This document shows, one piece after another, positions 51,776-59,411 of a stretch of DNA of 64,000 nucleotides (its first letter is position 1; each line of letters starts with the position of its first letter). Below the pieces are notes generated by a model, which was given only the letters and a program-made list of their open reading frames with translations, did not search any database and had not been told where the DNA came from. The translations under genes were made by a program, and so were the position numbers. The DNA lies in assembly GCA_045534265.1 (NCBI GenBank), contig JAZSJH010000005.1, positions 1-64,000 of the forward strand, given 5' to 3'. Origin of the DNA: CAKVLS01 sp045534265 (lineage in GTDB: Bacteria > Bacillota > Clostridia > Christensenellales > UBA1242).

Positions 51776-52660
51776 ATGGCGCCACATCGTTATGGTTGGG
51801 AACATATATTATATATAGTGATATTTTTAGCAGTATCTATTACTGGTCTTATATTTGCAAAAAAATATGCAAAATCAGAAAAAGCTCAATTTTGGGTTGT
51901 AAAAGGAGTAGGAATTGCTCTACTTGTAGCAATTATTGCAAATCGAACTTCTATAGTATTCAAAACACCCGTTCCAGAATATAAATGGTTTTGGACAGAT
52001 AGCTTTTGTGGATTTAGTAGTTTAGTATTGTCTTTGGCTACGGTATTTGGTAAAAAAGACAATGATATATTACAATTTATATGGCTTGTAGCTTTAGCGG
52101 GTGGAACTATTACTACATTTTATCCAGACTTTTTGGGTCAAAACCCATCATTTATGTATATACCAACAATAACAGGGCTTTTGCATCATAGCATATCAGC
52201 TCTTACTGTTATTACATTATTCCTTTTTGGTTGGATCAAACTTACATACAAAAGATGGCGTTGTGTTGTATTTGGATTTACAGCAATGATTACTTTTGGT
52301 TGCTTTTTGATGCATGTAATGGGCTTCCATGATGCTTTTTCTATTGTAAATCCTGTTCTTGAAAACTCTCCATTTACTGTATGGGTTATTGCCCCAATGT
52401 TTATAGTTTTATATTCAGCTATCATGGTTGCTGTAGAACTTATAAGAAAATATCGCAATAAAAATAGCGGAGAAGTGGTAGCTAGTGTACCTGCAGGAAA
52501 TGTTGTAGAAACACAATCTCAAGTAGAGGAAGTAAAAGAAACAGCAAAGCCAGTAGAAACAAAGAAAACAACAACTAAAGCAAAGCCTGCAACTTCTACA
52601 AAAACTCAGGCTACAAAACAAACTTCAAAAAAACATCTAGTAAAAAAAACAACAAAATAA
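51776..52660 (+). CDS. YwaF/TMEM164-like integral membrane protein with Lys/Thr-rich tail
   Basis: A 294-residue protein with six or seven membrane segments and the layout of the upstream gene product (RYGWEHILYI start, FCGFSSLVLSLATV, TGLLHHSISALTV). The last 60 residues are a repetitive tail of Lys, Thr and Ala (KKTTTKAKPA), likely cytoplasmic and disordered. Strong GGAGG site. Probably a paralogue of the gene before it (inference). Confidence 0.6.
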   Translation: MAPHRYGWEHILYIVIFLAVSITGLIFAKKYAKSEKAQFWVVKGVGIALLVAIIANRTSIVFKTPVPEYKWFWTDSFCGFSSLVLSLATVFGKKDNDILQFIWLVALAGGTITTFYPDFLGQNPSFMYIPTITGLLHHSISALTVITLFLFGWIKLTYKRWRCVVFGFTAMITFGCFLMHVMGFHDAFSIVNPVLENSPFTVWVIAPMFIVLYSAIMVAVELIRKYRNKNSGEVVASVPAGNVVETQSQVEEVKETAKPVETKKTTTKAKPATSTKTQATKQTSKKHLVKKTTK

Positions 52661-52675
52661 TTGAAATAAATAATA

Positions 52676-52722
52676 AAACCGCCTTTAGATAATTAAATCT
52701 AAGGGCGGTCCTTTGTTTTTTA
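52676..52722 (+). terminator. Terminator after the YwaF-like pair
   Basis: ACCGCCTTTAGAT (52678-52690) pairs with ATCTAAGGGCGGT (52697-52709), followed by a T-rich tail. The region 52723-52803 shows nothing further. Confidence 0.8.
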
Positions 52723-52803
52723 ATAGTATAAAATAGTTGTGTGATAATGGTGGCACAGATGTTACTGTTGTAGGGGAGAGGTCCTTATAATAATGACCAG
52801 ATA

Positions 52804-52835
52804 AATAAAAAAAGAGAAGCCATAAGACTTCTCAA
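52804..52835 (-). terminator. Terminator of the tRNA operon (minus strand)
   Basis: GAGAAG (52814-52819) and CTTCTC (52828-52833) form the stem; on the minus strand it is followed by seven U. Confidence 0.8.
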
Positions 52836-52840
52836 TTTTT

Positions 52841-52923
52841 TGGTGCGGATGAGAGGAATCGAACCCCCACTCTCTCGAACTAGATCCTAAGTCTAGCGCG
52901 TCTGCCAGTTCCGCCACATCCGC
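52841..52923 (-). tRNA. tRNA-Leu (UAG)
   Basis: 83 nt including encoded CCA. Acceptor GCGGATG/CATCCGC, anticodon loop CUUAGGA giving UAG (codon CUA), and a long variable arm typical of class II tRNAs. The T stem has two G-U pairs. Last gene of the minus-strand tRNA operon. Confidence 0.92.
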
Positions 52924-52926
52924 ATG

Positions 52927-53002
52927 TGGTGATCCATCCGCGGTTCGAACGCGGGACCCCTTGATTAAAAGTCAAGTGCTCTACCAGCTGAGCTAATGGA
53001 TC
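52927..53002 (-). tRNA. tRNA-Lys (UUU)
   Basis: 76 nt with encoded CCA. Acceptor GATCCAT/ATGGATC, anticodon loop CUUUUAA giving UUU. The normal features U8, A9 and TTCGAAC T loop are present. Confidence 0.95.
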
Positions 53003-53015
53003 ATATTAAATTAAA

Positions 53016-53090
53016 TGGCTGGGGTGGCAAGATTCGAACTTACGCGTGTCAGAGTCAAAGTCTGATGCCTTACCGCTTGGCTACACCCCA
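53016..53090 (-). tRNA. tRNA-Gln (UUG)
   Basis: 75 nt with encoded CCA. Acceptor TGGGGTG/CACCCCA, with unpaired discriminator G; anticodon loop CUUUGAC giving UUG. First 24 bases identical to the neighbouring tRNA-Gln (CUG). Confidence 0.95.
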
Positions 53091-53114
53091 TTATTAAATT
53101 GCGGTAATCTTTTT

Positions 53115-53189
53115 TGGCTGGGGTGGTAGGATTTGAACCCACGAATGCGGGAGTCAGAGACCCGTGCCTTACCGCTTGGCTACACCCCA
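53115..53189 (-). tRNA. tRNA-Gln (CUG)
   Basis: 75 nt with encoded CCA. Same acceptor and D arm as the UUG gene next to it, but with anticodon loop CUCUGAC giving CUG. The anticodon stem CGGGT/TCCCG has a U-U mismatch at 31-39. Probably a tandem duplicate that changed anticodon (inference). Confidence 0.88.
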
Positions 53190-53207
53190 CTAAAGTAGTG
53201 TGTTTAT

Positions 53208-53285
53208 TGGGGTGAAAGATGGGGCTCGAACCCACGACCTCCAGAGCCACAATCTGGCGCTCTAGCCAACTGAGCTACAATCACC
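53208..53285 (-). tRNA. tRNA-His (GUG)
   Basis: 78 nt including the extra 5' G(-1), which pairs with C73, the identity mark of tRNA-His, and encoded CCA. Anticodon loop UUGUGGC gives GUG. The acceptor stem GTGATTG against CTTTCAC leaves two adjacent U-U mismatches (5-68 and 6-67). Confidence 0.88.
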
Positions 53286-53289
53286 ATAA

Positions 53290-53366
53290 TGGTGTACCAG
53301 AAGGGATTCGAACCCCTGACACCCGCCTTAGAAGGGCGGTGCTCTATCCAGCTGAGCTACTGGTAC
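53290..53366 (-). tRNA. tRNA-Arg (UCU)
   Basis: 77 nt with encoded CCA. Acceptor GTACCAG/CTGGTAC, anticodon loop CUUCUAA giving UCU (codon AGA, the preferred Arg codon in this AT-rich genome). Confidence 0.95.
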
Positions 53367-53393
53367 GTAAACACAACCTTTCTAGGTTGCCAA

Positions 53394-53467
53394 TGGAGCG
53401 GGTGATGGGAATCGGACCCACGCAGCCAGCTTGGAAGGCTGGAACTCTACCATTGAGCTACACCCGC
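53394..53467 (-). tRNA. tRNA-Gly (UCC)
   Basis: 74 nt with encoded CCA. Acceptor GCGGGTG/CACCCGC, anticodon loop CUUCCAA giving UCC. The T loop reads TCCGATT instead of TTCGATT: base 55, normally the U that becomes pseudouridine, is C. First gene of the operon. Confidence 0.92.
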
Positions 53468-53499
53468 AAGGTAGTCATTCGTTCTTTGTGAACGTGATA

Positions 53500-53528
53500 A
53501 TAATACCACACTATTTACATGTTGTCAA
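53500..53528 (-). promoter_or_regulatory. Sigma-A promoter of the tRNA operon (minus strand)
   Basis: On the minus strand TTGACA (53528-53523), 17 nt, TATTAT (53505-53500), about 30 nt ahead of tRNA-Gly. Confidence 0.8.
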
Positions 53529-53624
53529 CAAAAAAAACAAAAAAAATAATATTTTTTAATTTTTTTATTTTTTTGTTATAATTATCAGTTTTATTCATAA
53601 AATATAGTTAAGGGGGAGCAAAAT

Positions 53625-53828
53625 ATGAGAATTATTAATATTATTGCCTATATTTTGGTAATTATCGGCGGGATTAACTGGTTTATTATCGGTGTATCTG
53701 GTTTTGACCTAGTGGCAGGAATCTTTGGAACACTTAGTGTAGTATCTCGTATTATCTACATTTTGGTTGGTCTTTCTGCTATGTGGCTTATTATTTCGCC
53801 TATTATTAATAGAAAATTAGAATTATAA
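53625..53828 (+). CDS. DUF378 (YuzA-family) small membrane protein
   Basis: A 67-residue protein with two membrane segments and the family motif GGINWFIIGV; the second half (VVSRIIYILVGLSAMWLI) also fits. DUF378 proteins occur widely in Firmicutes with no known role. AGGGGGAG site. Confidence 0.85.
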   Translation: MRIINIIAYILVIIGGINWFIIGVSGFDLVAGIFGTLSVVSRIIYILVGLSAMWLIISPIINRKLEL

Positions 53829-53852
53829 AAAAGGCTTTTTTGCCTATATAAA

Positions 53853-53884
53853 ATAGCTAAGGTGTATATCTTGGCTTTTTTTAT
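53853..53884 (+). terminator. Rho-independent terminator after the DUF378 gene
   Basis: AGCTAAG (53855-53861) pairs with CTTGGCT (53870-53876) with one G-U pair, then seven T. Confidence 0.75.
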
Positions 53885-53975
53885 TAGTTTTATAAAGCAA
53901 AACCTATGCCAAAACTTTATATATGCAAAAAAATATGTTATAATATATTATATAAAGATTAATTTGGAGGCCACT

Positions 53976-54620
53976 ATGAATATCCAAATGGCAGGCATAA
54001 GAAATGTAAAAGACGCCCTAATGTGCACTGATTGCGGGGTGAATATTATTGGACTTTTGGTAGGACAAACACATAATAGTGATGACTTTATAACCAAAGA
54101 ACTTGCAAAAGAAATCAAACAAGCTCTTCCAAACACGGTTAAAACAACGCTAATAACCCACCTAGAAGACGCAAAAGAAATAATTAATATTGCAAAATTT
54201 ATAGGTGTTGATTATATTCAGCTTCACTCACATTTGAAAGAGAGCGAAGTAGAAAAGGTAAGAAAAGCCCTTCCTGACAAAAAACTTTTAAGACTTATAC
54301 ATATAAATAGTGATGGTACACTCCTTACCGACATTAGCAAAATCAAAATCGCCGACTTTTATTTTACCGATAGCATTAATAAAAAGACCAATCAAGTAGG
54401 CGGAACAGGACTTACTCACAACCTAGACACAGACAAAATGCTAGTTGAAACTTTAGATAAACCAGTATTTATAGCTGGTGGACTAAATCCAGATAATGTT
54501 GGTGCTGCAGTAAAATACTGTAATCCTTATGGGGTAGATGTAAATAGTGGCTGTAGAGCAAAAGACGGCAGCAGGGATAAGGCAAAAGTTATAGCCTTTG
54601 TCAAAAACGCAAATATATAA
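53976..54620 (+). CDS. Orphan phosphoribosylanthranilate isomerase-like (TrpF-like) protein
   Basis: A 214-residue TIM-barrel protein resembling TrpF: GIRNVKDALMC (normally CGxT), DYIQLHS, the phosphate-binding VFIAGGLNPDNV and GVDVNSGCR. The N-terminal motif reads MAGIRN, so the catalytic Cys of KxCGxT is replaced by Ala. No other trp genes are near, so a role outside tryptophan synthesis is possible. ATG 53976 has TTGGAGG ahead. Confidence 0.75.
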   Translation: MNIQMAGIRNVKDALMCTDCGVNIIGLLVGQTHNSDDFITKELAKEIKQALPNTVKTTLITHLEDAKEIINIAKFIGVDYIQLHSHLKESEVEKVRKALPDKKLLRLIHINSDGTLLTDISKIKIADFYFTDSINKKTNQVGGTGLTHNLDTDKMLVETLDKPVFIAGGLNPDNVGAAVKYCNPYGVDVNSGCRAKDGSRDKAKVIAFVKNANI

Positions 54621-54627
54621 AAATAAT

Positions 54628-54661
54628 TAAAACACCTAATCAAAACGGGTGTTTTTTTATT
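54628..54661 (+). terminator. Rho-independent terminator
   Basis: AACACC (54631-54636) pairs with GGTGTT (54648-54653), followed by T residues. Confidence 0.8.
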
Positions 54662-54733
54662 AAAAATGTTTTTGTGGGGTATTTTTGGTACATAAACTTT
54701 GCTAAACTAAAAGTGTAAAAGGGAGGTAAGTCT

Positions 54734-54880
54734 ATGCCTAAATTTATGGAAAACAAAAAGTGGTTTATTTGGGACAAGCGAAGATGGAGATATAAACTAA
54801 CAAAGCTTGGTAAGCAAAATATAGAAGTGGTGCAAAGCTACGAAGAATTTTATAAAAATATTAGGATTGAATATGTATGA
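54734..54880 (+). CDS. Very small basic protein (48 residues)
   Basis: ATG 54734 to TGA 54880, with a strong GGGAGGT site 5 nt ahead. The product is Lys/Arg- and Trp-rich (KKWFIWDKRRWRYKL) and soluble. No family recognised. The strong ribosome binding site is the main evidence that it is translated. Confidence 0.5.
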   Translation: MPKFMENKKWFIWDKRRWRYKLTKLGKQNIEVVQSYEEFYKNIRIEYV

Positions 54881-54972
54881 TAGTTTTTGTTTTTATTTAT
54901 TTTTTGTATAGATTTTATTACAACATTTCGCGTTGGTAAAAAACTTTTAATAAAAAGTGAGGTAAAAAAAAT

Positions 54973-55038
54973 ATGTTTAGTCTACTTTTTACAACAATGT
55001 GTAGCCTAGGACTTATTTGCGTTAGTTTGAAAAAATAA
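54973..55038 (+). CDS. Putative 21-residue membrane peptide
   Basis: ATG 54973 to TAA 55038 encodes a peptide with a hydrophobic core (two Cys) and a C-terminal KK. GTGAGGT lies 9 nt ahead. Size and composition recall small membrane peptides, including type I toxins, but no antisense RNA promoter was identified and it may be chance. Confidence 0.3.
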   Translation: MFSLLFTTMCSLGLICVSLKK

Positions 55039-55073
55039 TTGTTTTAGTTAATTTGCGGCGGGGTATTTTGCTG

Positions 55074-55102
55074 TTGCAAGGTGGGTGATTTTGTGCTATA
55101 AT
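55074..55102 (+). promoter_or_regulatory. Sigma-A promoter of the 52-residue protein gene
   Basis: TTGCAA (55074-55079), 17 nt, TATAAT (55097-55102), with TG one base before the -10 box. Confidence 0.75.
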
Positions 55103-55120
55103 AAAATCATAGGAGATATT

Positions 55121-55279
55121 ATGGACAAGTTAAAACTACTTATGCTGGCTGAAAGTCAAGATGTAGAGGCTTTTGAAGATTATGAACTTGAAGAAGAAAA
55201 TCAAACAAAAAAGCAAAAATACAAAGACTTTTATGATGACGTAAAACAACCTAGTGATTATATCAAAGAAGATTGGTAA
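55121..55279 (+). CDS. Small acidic protein (52 residues)
   Basis: A soluble, very acidic protein with the central stretch EAFEDYELEEEN. ATG 55121 has AGGAGA ahead, and a good promoter precedes it. No family recognised. The longer in-frame start would overlap the promoter. Confidence 0.65.
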   Translation: MDKLKLLMLAESQDVEAFEDYELEEENQTKKQKYKDFYDDVKQPSDYIKEDW

Positions 55280-55348
55280 GATTATTTTGAAAAAGTAGTT
55301 TTATCAATTTTTTTATTTGTAAAAACCTGTTAGTTTATCTCAAAATCA

Positions 55349-55376
55349 TTGACATTTTTGGTGTATAAAATATACA
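55349..55376 (+). promoter_or_regulatory. Sigma-A promoter of the nucleotidyltransferase gene
   Basis: TTGACA (55349-55354), 16 nt, TATACA (55371-55376). Confidence 0.65.
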
Positions 55377-55404
55377 ATATTTATGTAAAAAAGGAGTTTA
55401 GATT

Positions 55405-56202
55405 ATGGTAAAAAAAGCAATTATTTTATGCGGTGGCAATGGTACTAGATTTTTGCCTATAACAAAAGTTTTTCCTAAAGAAATGCTACCTATTATTAAT
55501 AAGCCAGCTTTGGAGTTTCATTTGAAAGAATGTAAAGAAGCGGGTATAAAAGATGTTCTTATCATTATCAATAAAAGAAAAGAAATGATGAAAAAGTATT
55601 TTGAAAAGGACGAATACTTTGACAAGCTTATCGGAAGTACCGGACTTGAAGATATGAATATATCTTTTGAATACCAAGGCGAAAAGAAGGGTACTGGCGG
55701 AGCTTTGATGGTGGCAAAAGATTTTGCTGCGGGTGATGATGTGGCGGTTCTTTTTGGTGATGACCATTTTATTGGCAGTGCAACAAAAGAGCTTGTTGAA
55801 GTTTTTGACAAATATAAAACTGACATTGTTGGCGTAAAGAGATGTTTGACTGATGATATTACAAGCTATGGCGTTATGATAGGTCAAGAAGTAGAAGATG
55901 GTATTATGAAATGCACGGGCGTTAAAGAAAAACCACCAATTACAGATATCCCATCTAGATACTATGCCGTAGGTAGATATATTTGCAAAGGCGATATTTT
56001 TGAAAGACTTGAGAGCGTAAAACAAAATCCAAATGGCGAATATTATCTAGCTGATGCCTTTGATGGTTTTGTTTCTGCATATATTAATTGCGAGCGTTAT
56101 GACCTTGGTTCTAAACCGGGATATGTTAAAGCTATGATTTACCACGGACTAAACAGCGAGTGGAGCGAAGAAATAAGAGAATTTATAAAAGAAATGTTGT
56201 AA
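55405..56202 (+). CDS. UTP-glucose-1-phosphate uridylyltransferase (GalU-like)
   Basis: A 265-residue sugar-phosphate nucleotidyltransferase. The nucleotide motif GGNGTRFLP lies at residues 9-17, with the catalytic Lys in FPKEMLP and the metal Asp in FGDDHFIG. The KEMLPI and KGTGGALM segments favour GalU, making UDP-glucose, over RmlA. Strong AAGGAG site. It is followed by the U32 peptidase gene 1 nt after its stop. Confidence 0.85.
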   Translation: MVKKAIILCGGNGTRFLPITKVFPKEMLPIINKPALEFHLKECKEAGIKDVLIIINKRKEMMKKYFEKDEYFDKLIGSTGLEDMNISFEYQGEKKGTGGALMVAKDFAAGDDVAVLFGDDHFIGSATKELVEVFDKYKTDIVGVKRCLTDDITSYGVMIGQEVEDGIMKCTGVKEKPPITDIPSRYYAVGRYICKGDIFERLESVKQNPNGEYYLADAFDGFVSAYINCERYDLGSKPGYVKAMIYHGLNSEWSEEIREFIKEML

Positions 56203-56203
56203 T

Positions 56204-58324
56204 ATGAAAAATTTAGAAATTTTAGCGCCGGCGGGGAACATTGATTCTCTAAAAGTTGCTATAAATAGCGGCGCAAATGCCGTTTACCTTGGACTTCAAA
56301 ATTTTAACGCAAGAAACAAGGCAGACAATTTTACAGAAGAAAATATAAAGCAAGTTGTTGAGTATTGCCATTTAAGGGATGTTAAGGTTTATCTTACAGT
56401 TAATACCTTGGTAAAGACCGAAGAAACAGTGCAATTACTTAATATGATAAGGGCGTGTGTAGATGCAAAAGTTGATGCTTATATAGTTCAAGACTATGGT
56501 GTAGCATATCTTTTGAAAAACACTTTCAAAAATATCAATCTTCACGCTAGTACCCAAATGGGCATTCACAACCTAATGGGCGCAAAAGTTGCTCAAAAAT
56601 TTGGCTTTAGCAGAGTTGTCTTGTCTAGAGAGACAACCCTAGAAGATATATTGCAAATATCCCAAGAAACAAACCTTGAGATTGAATATTTTGTTCAAGG
56701 GGCTTTGTGTGTTGCTTTTTCGGGCAATTGCTACCTTAGCAGCCTTTGCCATAGCGAAAGTGGTAACCGTGGAAGATGTTTGCAACTATGTAGGCTAAAA
56801 TACAAAGCAATCCTTGACGGCAAACAAATAAATAACGGGTATTTATTATCTCCAACGGACTTGTCCTTGGTGGATAAGTTGCAACTTTTGAAAGATGCAG
56901 GTGTTACTAGCCTTAAAATAGAAGGTAGAAACAGGCGTCCAGGGTATGTTGGAGCTGTGGTAAAAGAATATTTTAACGCAATAAATGGTGGACTTTGTGA
57001 TAAGACAAGTTTTGAAAAGACTTTTTATCGTGGTAAATATAATGATGGCTTGTACCTTCAAACCAAAAACCCAAATGTTATAAACAAAGAATACCAAAAC
57101 CACAGGGGTGTGGAGATTGGGTATGTCAAATCAATCAGGCCTTTCAAAAACCTAAATGAGATAGTCGTTTACTCAACACACAATCTTGTTCAAAATGACG
57201 GGGTGAAGTTTGTTGGAAAAAATGAAATCAGTCTTGGTGTTGGTTCGGTAAAAAGTTTGGGCAATAACATATATAGCCTGATAACCACCGCAAAACCTGA
57301 AGTAAAAGACAAAATGTATTTGACCGTTGACAAAGAATGGGAAGATTCTATTTGTAATATAAACGACAAACTACCGATAAAAGCTCGCTTTGTAGGAAAG
57401 GTAGAACAAAGGGCAGTTCTTGTTATGTCATACAAAGATAGTGAGATAGCAGTTGAGAGCGAATCGGTTTTGGATAAGGCAAAGAATGCTCCACTAACCA
57501 AAGAAAATATACAGTCAGCTATATCAAAGCTAGGAGATAGTGACTTTATACTTGTTAGCTTTGAATGTGATATAGACGATATATTTATGCCAAAGTCTAC
57601 TATAAATGATTTGAGAAGAAAGGCGGCGGATAAATTATTTGCAGAGATTATAGAAAACTATAACCTAAACAATATAAAAGACATAACTGGAGTGGCTTTT
57701 GATCAAAAAAATATTATAAGCAAAAAAATATCTTGCATTGTTATAAATGAGCAGTCAGTATTTGACGAAACAAGGGATATTATTATATCTCCACAAGACT
57801 ATAACGATATATCTGCTATAAAAGCTATAAGACATAAGGCAAAAGGTAAGGTATATCTAAATTTGCCTATAGTTGCAAATAGTCAAGATTTGCAAGTACT
57901 ACTTAACCTTACAAATGCAGTAGACTTTGATGGTGTTATTGCAAATAATATATATGGGCTAGGATATCCAGCAAAGAAAGTTATAGGCGGACTTGGTCTT
58001 AATATTGTAAACAATTATGCTGTAAACTTTATTAACGAATTAGGCATAGATACTTATACAAAATCTATAGAAGATTATTTGAGTAAAGGCCTTGGCGGCG
58101 GTAATGAATATTGTGGTAAATTGCCACTTATGACACTTTGTCATTGTCCATATAAAGTAAACTTTGGTGGGGATTGCTCAAAATGCCACTATAAGCTAGG
58201 GCTTACATATAGACAAGAAAGCGGCAAAGAGTTTGAAATAAGAAGATATAGATTGCATAATTGCTACTTTGAGCTTCTTGGCAAAACAAAAAACGAAAGC
58301 GGCGATATAGAAGATATAAGATAA
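56204..58324 (+). CDS. Peptidase U32-family protein (long form)
   Basis: A 706-residue protein: N-terminal U32 TIM-barrel (ILAPAGNIDSLKVAI start, GANAVYLGL), the U32 signature EYFVQGALCVAFSGNC near residue 163, then a long C-terminal region of the DUF3656 type ending in a Cys cluster (CHCPYKVNFGGDCSKC). The signature normally has His where Gln occurs here. Relatives of the family (RlhA, TrhP) hydroxylate RNA rather than degrade protein; an RNA-modification role is likely but unproven. Confidence 0.88.
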   Translation: MKNLEILAPAGNIDSLKVAINSGANAVYLGLQNFNARNKADNFTEENIKQVVEYCHLRDVKVYLTVNTLVKTEETVQLLNMIRACVDAKVDAYIVQDYGVAYLLKNTFKNINLHASTQMGIHNLMGAKVAQKFGFSRVVLSRETTLEDILQISQETNLEIEYFVQGALCVAFSGNCYLSSLCHSESGNRGRCLQLCRLKYKAILDGKQINNGYLLSPTDLSLVDKLQLLKDAGVTSLKIEGRNRRPGYVGAVVKEYFNAINGGLCDKTSFEKTFYRGKYNDGLYLQTKNPNVINKEYQNHRGVEIGYVKSIRPFKNLNEIVVYSTHNLVQNDGVKFVGKNEISLGVGSVKSLGNNIYSLITTAKPEVKDKMYLTVDKEWEDSICNINDKLPIKARFVGKVEQRAVLVMSYKDSEIAVESESVLDKAKNAPLTKENIQSAISKLGDSDFILVSFECDIDDIFMPKSTINDLRRKAADKLFAEIIENYNLNNIKDITGVAFDQKNIISKKISCIVINEQSVFDETRDIIISPQDYNDISAIKAIRHKAKGKVYLNLPIVANSQDLQVLLNLTNAVDFDGVIANNIYGLGYPAKKVIGGLGLNIVNNYAVNFINELGIDTYTKSIEDYLSKGLGGGNEYCGKLPLMTLCHCPYKVNFGGDCSKCHYKLGLTYRQESGKEFEIRRYRLHNCYFELLGKTKNESGDIEDIR

Positions 58325-58399
58325 AAGTTTTGTTGATATATTAATAGTAAAATAGTTTTTATTGTGGTAAAATGATTTTATACAAAAGAGAGGAATTAT

Positions 58400-59317
58400 A
58401 TGAGTAAACAAAATTCATATCAACGCCAAAGAGTTAGTGGCTATATACTAAAGGTTCTTCAATCTTTAGGTGGTAATGCTTCAAAACAGCAAATAAAAGA
58501 TGGAATAGTTGAAGATGAGAAGATAAATATCTCTTATGAAGATGTTTATACCCCTATTAAAGCTGAGAAAACTGGTAACTTATATATTCCATTTAATTGG
58601 GATTTTAATTTTGGGCTTCAAGACCTACTTGCTTTAGGATATATTGAAAAATACAATAGGACTACGAATATCGTTCTAACAGAAATGGGAAGAAAGGCAG
58701 ATTGTATTAATTTTCCAAATAATGATGAAGAGATAAAATTAAGTGTATTCTGGAAACAAAAGAGTCATAAAAAACAAAAAAACAAGAATAATGATGTTGA
58801 GGCTGAAACAAATATAGAAGAAATAAAAGATGACTTATTGGATATAGATACTTTACGCAGTAACCTTTTAGATAAGATTAAGGCTTTTAGCCCTAAAAAG
58901 TTTGAAAGTTTTTCTAGATTACTTTTATCAAAAATGGGTATAGTTTTTGACAAAACAAAAGGTGTAAAAATGTCTAATGACCATGGTATTGATGGGGAAG
59001 GTATTTTCGAGTCTGATGAGTTTAGAACAAGTAAAGTTGTTATTCAGTGTAAAAGATATACCGATGGACATATCGGAGAACCCGCAATTGATGCCTTTAG
59101 GGGTGTAATTTCCAAGCATTTTGCCGATTATGGTGTATTTATTACAACAACTTACTTCTCGGAAAATGCAAAGAAAGCTGCTTGTCAATCACATCCAACA
59201 ATAACATTAATAGATGGACAAAGGCTTATAGATTTAATAGTAAAATATGGAGTGGGGGTAAAAGAAGTGCTTATTCCAAGTTATAGTATTGATGAATATT
59301 ATAATGAAAAAGATTAA
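58400..59317 (+). CDS. Mrr-type restriction endonuclease (type IV-like)
   Basis: A 305-residue protein: an N-terminal winged-helix Mrr_N domain (residues 1-100), a charged linker, and an Mrr catalytic domain (about 160-290) with the PD-(D/E)xK-type core reading HGIDGEG and VVIQCKRY. Mrr-like enzymes cut methylated foreign DNA. No methylase is adjacent, as expected for type IV. Ribosome binding site AGAGGA; own terminator, so likely a stand-alone defence gene. Confidence 0.85.
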   Translation: MSKQNSYQRQRVSGYILKVLQSLGGNASKQQIKDGIVEDEKINISYEDVYTPIKAEKTGNLYIPFNWDFNFGLQDLLALGYIEKYNRTTNIVLTEMGRKADCINFPNNDEEIKLSVFWKQKSHKKQKNKNNDVEAETNIEEIKDDLLDIDTLRSNLLDKIKAFSPKKFESFSRLLLSKMGIVFDKTKGVKMSNDHGIDGEGIFESDEFRTSKVVIQCKRYTDGHIGEPAIDAFRGVISKHFADYGVFITTTYFSENAKKAACQSHPTITLIDGQRLIDLIVKYGVGVKEVLIPSYSIDEYYNEKD

Positions 59318-59328
59318 TATATAATTGA

Positions 59329-59358
59329 GATTTAGCTTTAAGGCTAAATCTTTTTTTT
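59329..59358 (+). terminator. Rho-independent terminator after the Mrr gene
   Basis: GATTTAGC (59329-59336) pairs with GCTAAATC (59343-59350), then eight T. Confidence 0.85.
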
Positions 59359-59399
59359 AGAAACTAATTAAAAACGATACTATTATTATATTTTTATGA

Positions 59400-59405
59400 T
59401 ATAAT
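59400..59405 (+). promoter_or_regulatory. Extended -10 promoter abutting the tcdA start
   Basis: TATAAT (59400-59405) with TG one base ahead (59397-59398). Transcription would start at or near 59412, the A of the ATG; no ribosome binding site is visible. Confidence 0.55.
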
Positions 59406-59411
59406 CGTGAT

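Noticed and set aside
53011..53491. Two frames of 79 and 90 codons across the tRNA cluster
   Set aside because: They only translate tRNA sequence; spurious proteins of this kind (GIRTPDTRLRRAVLYPAEL) are well-known artefacts.
55486..56025. Minus-strand frame of 179 codons opposite the GalU-like gene
   Set aside because: Shadow of a well-conserved gene; Phe/Asn/Lys-rich, with no recognisable family.
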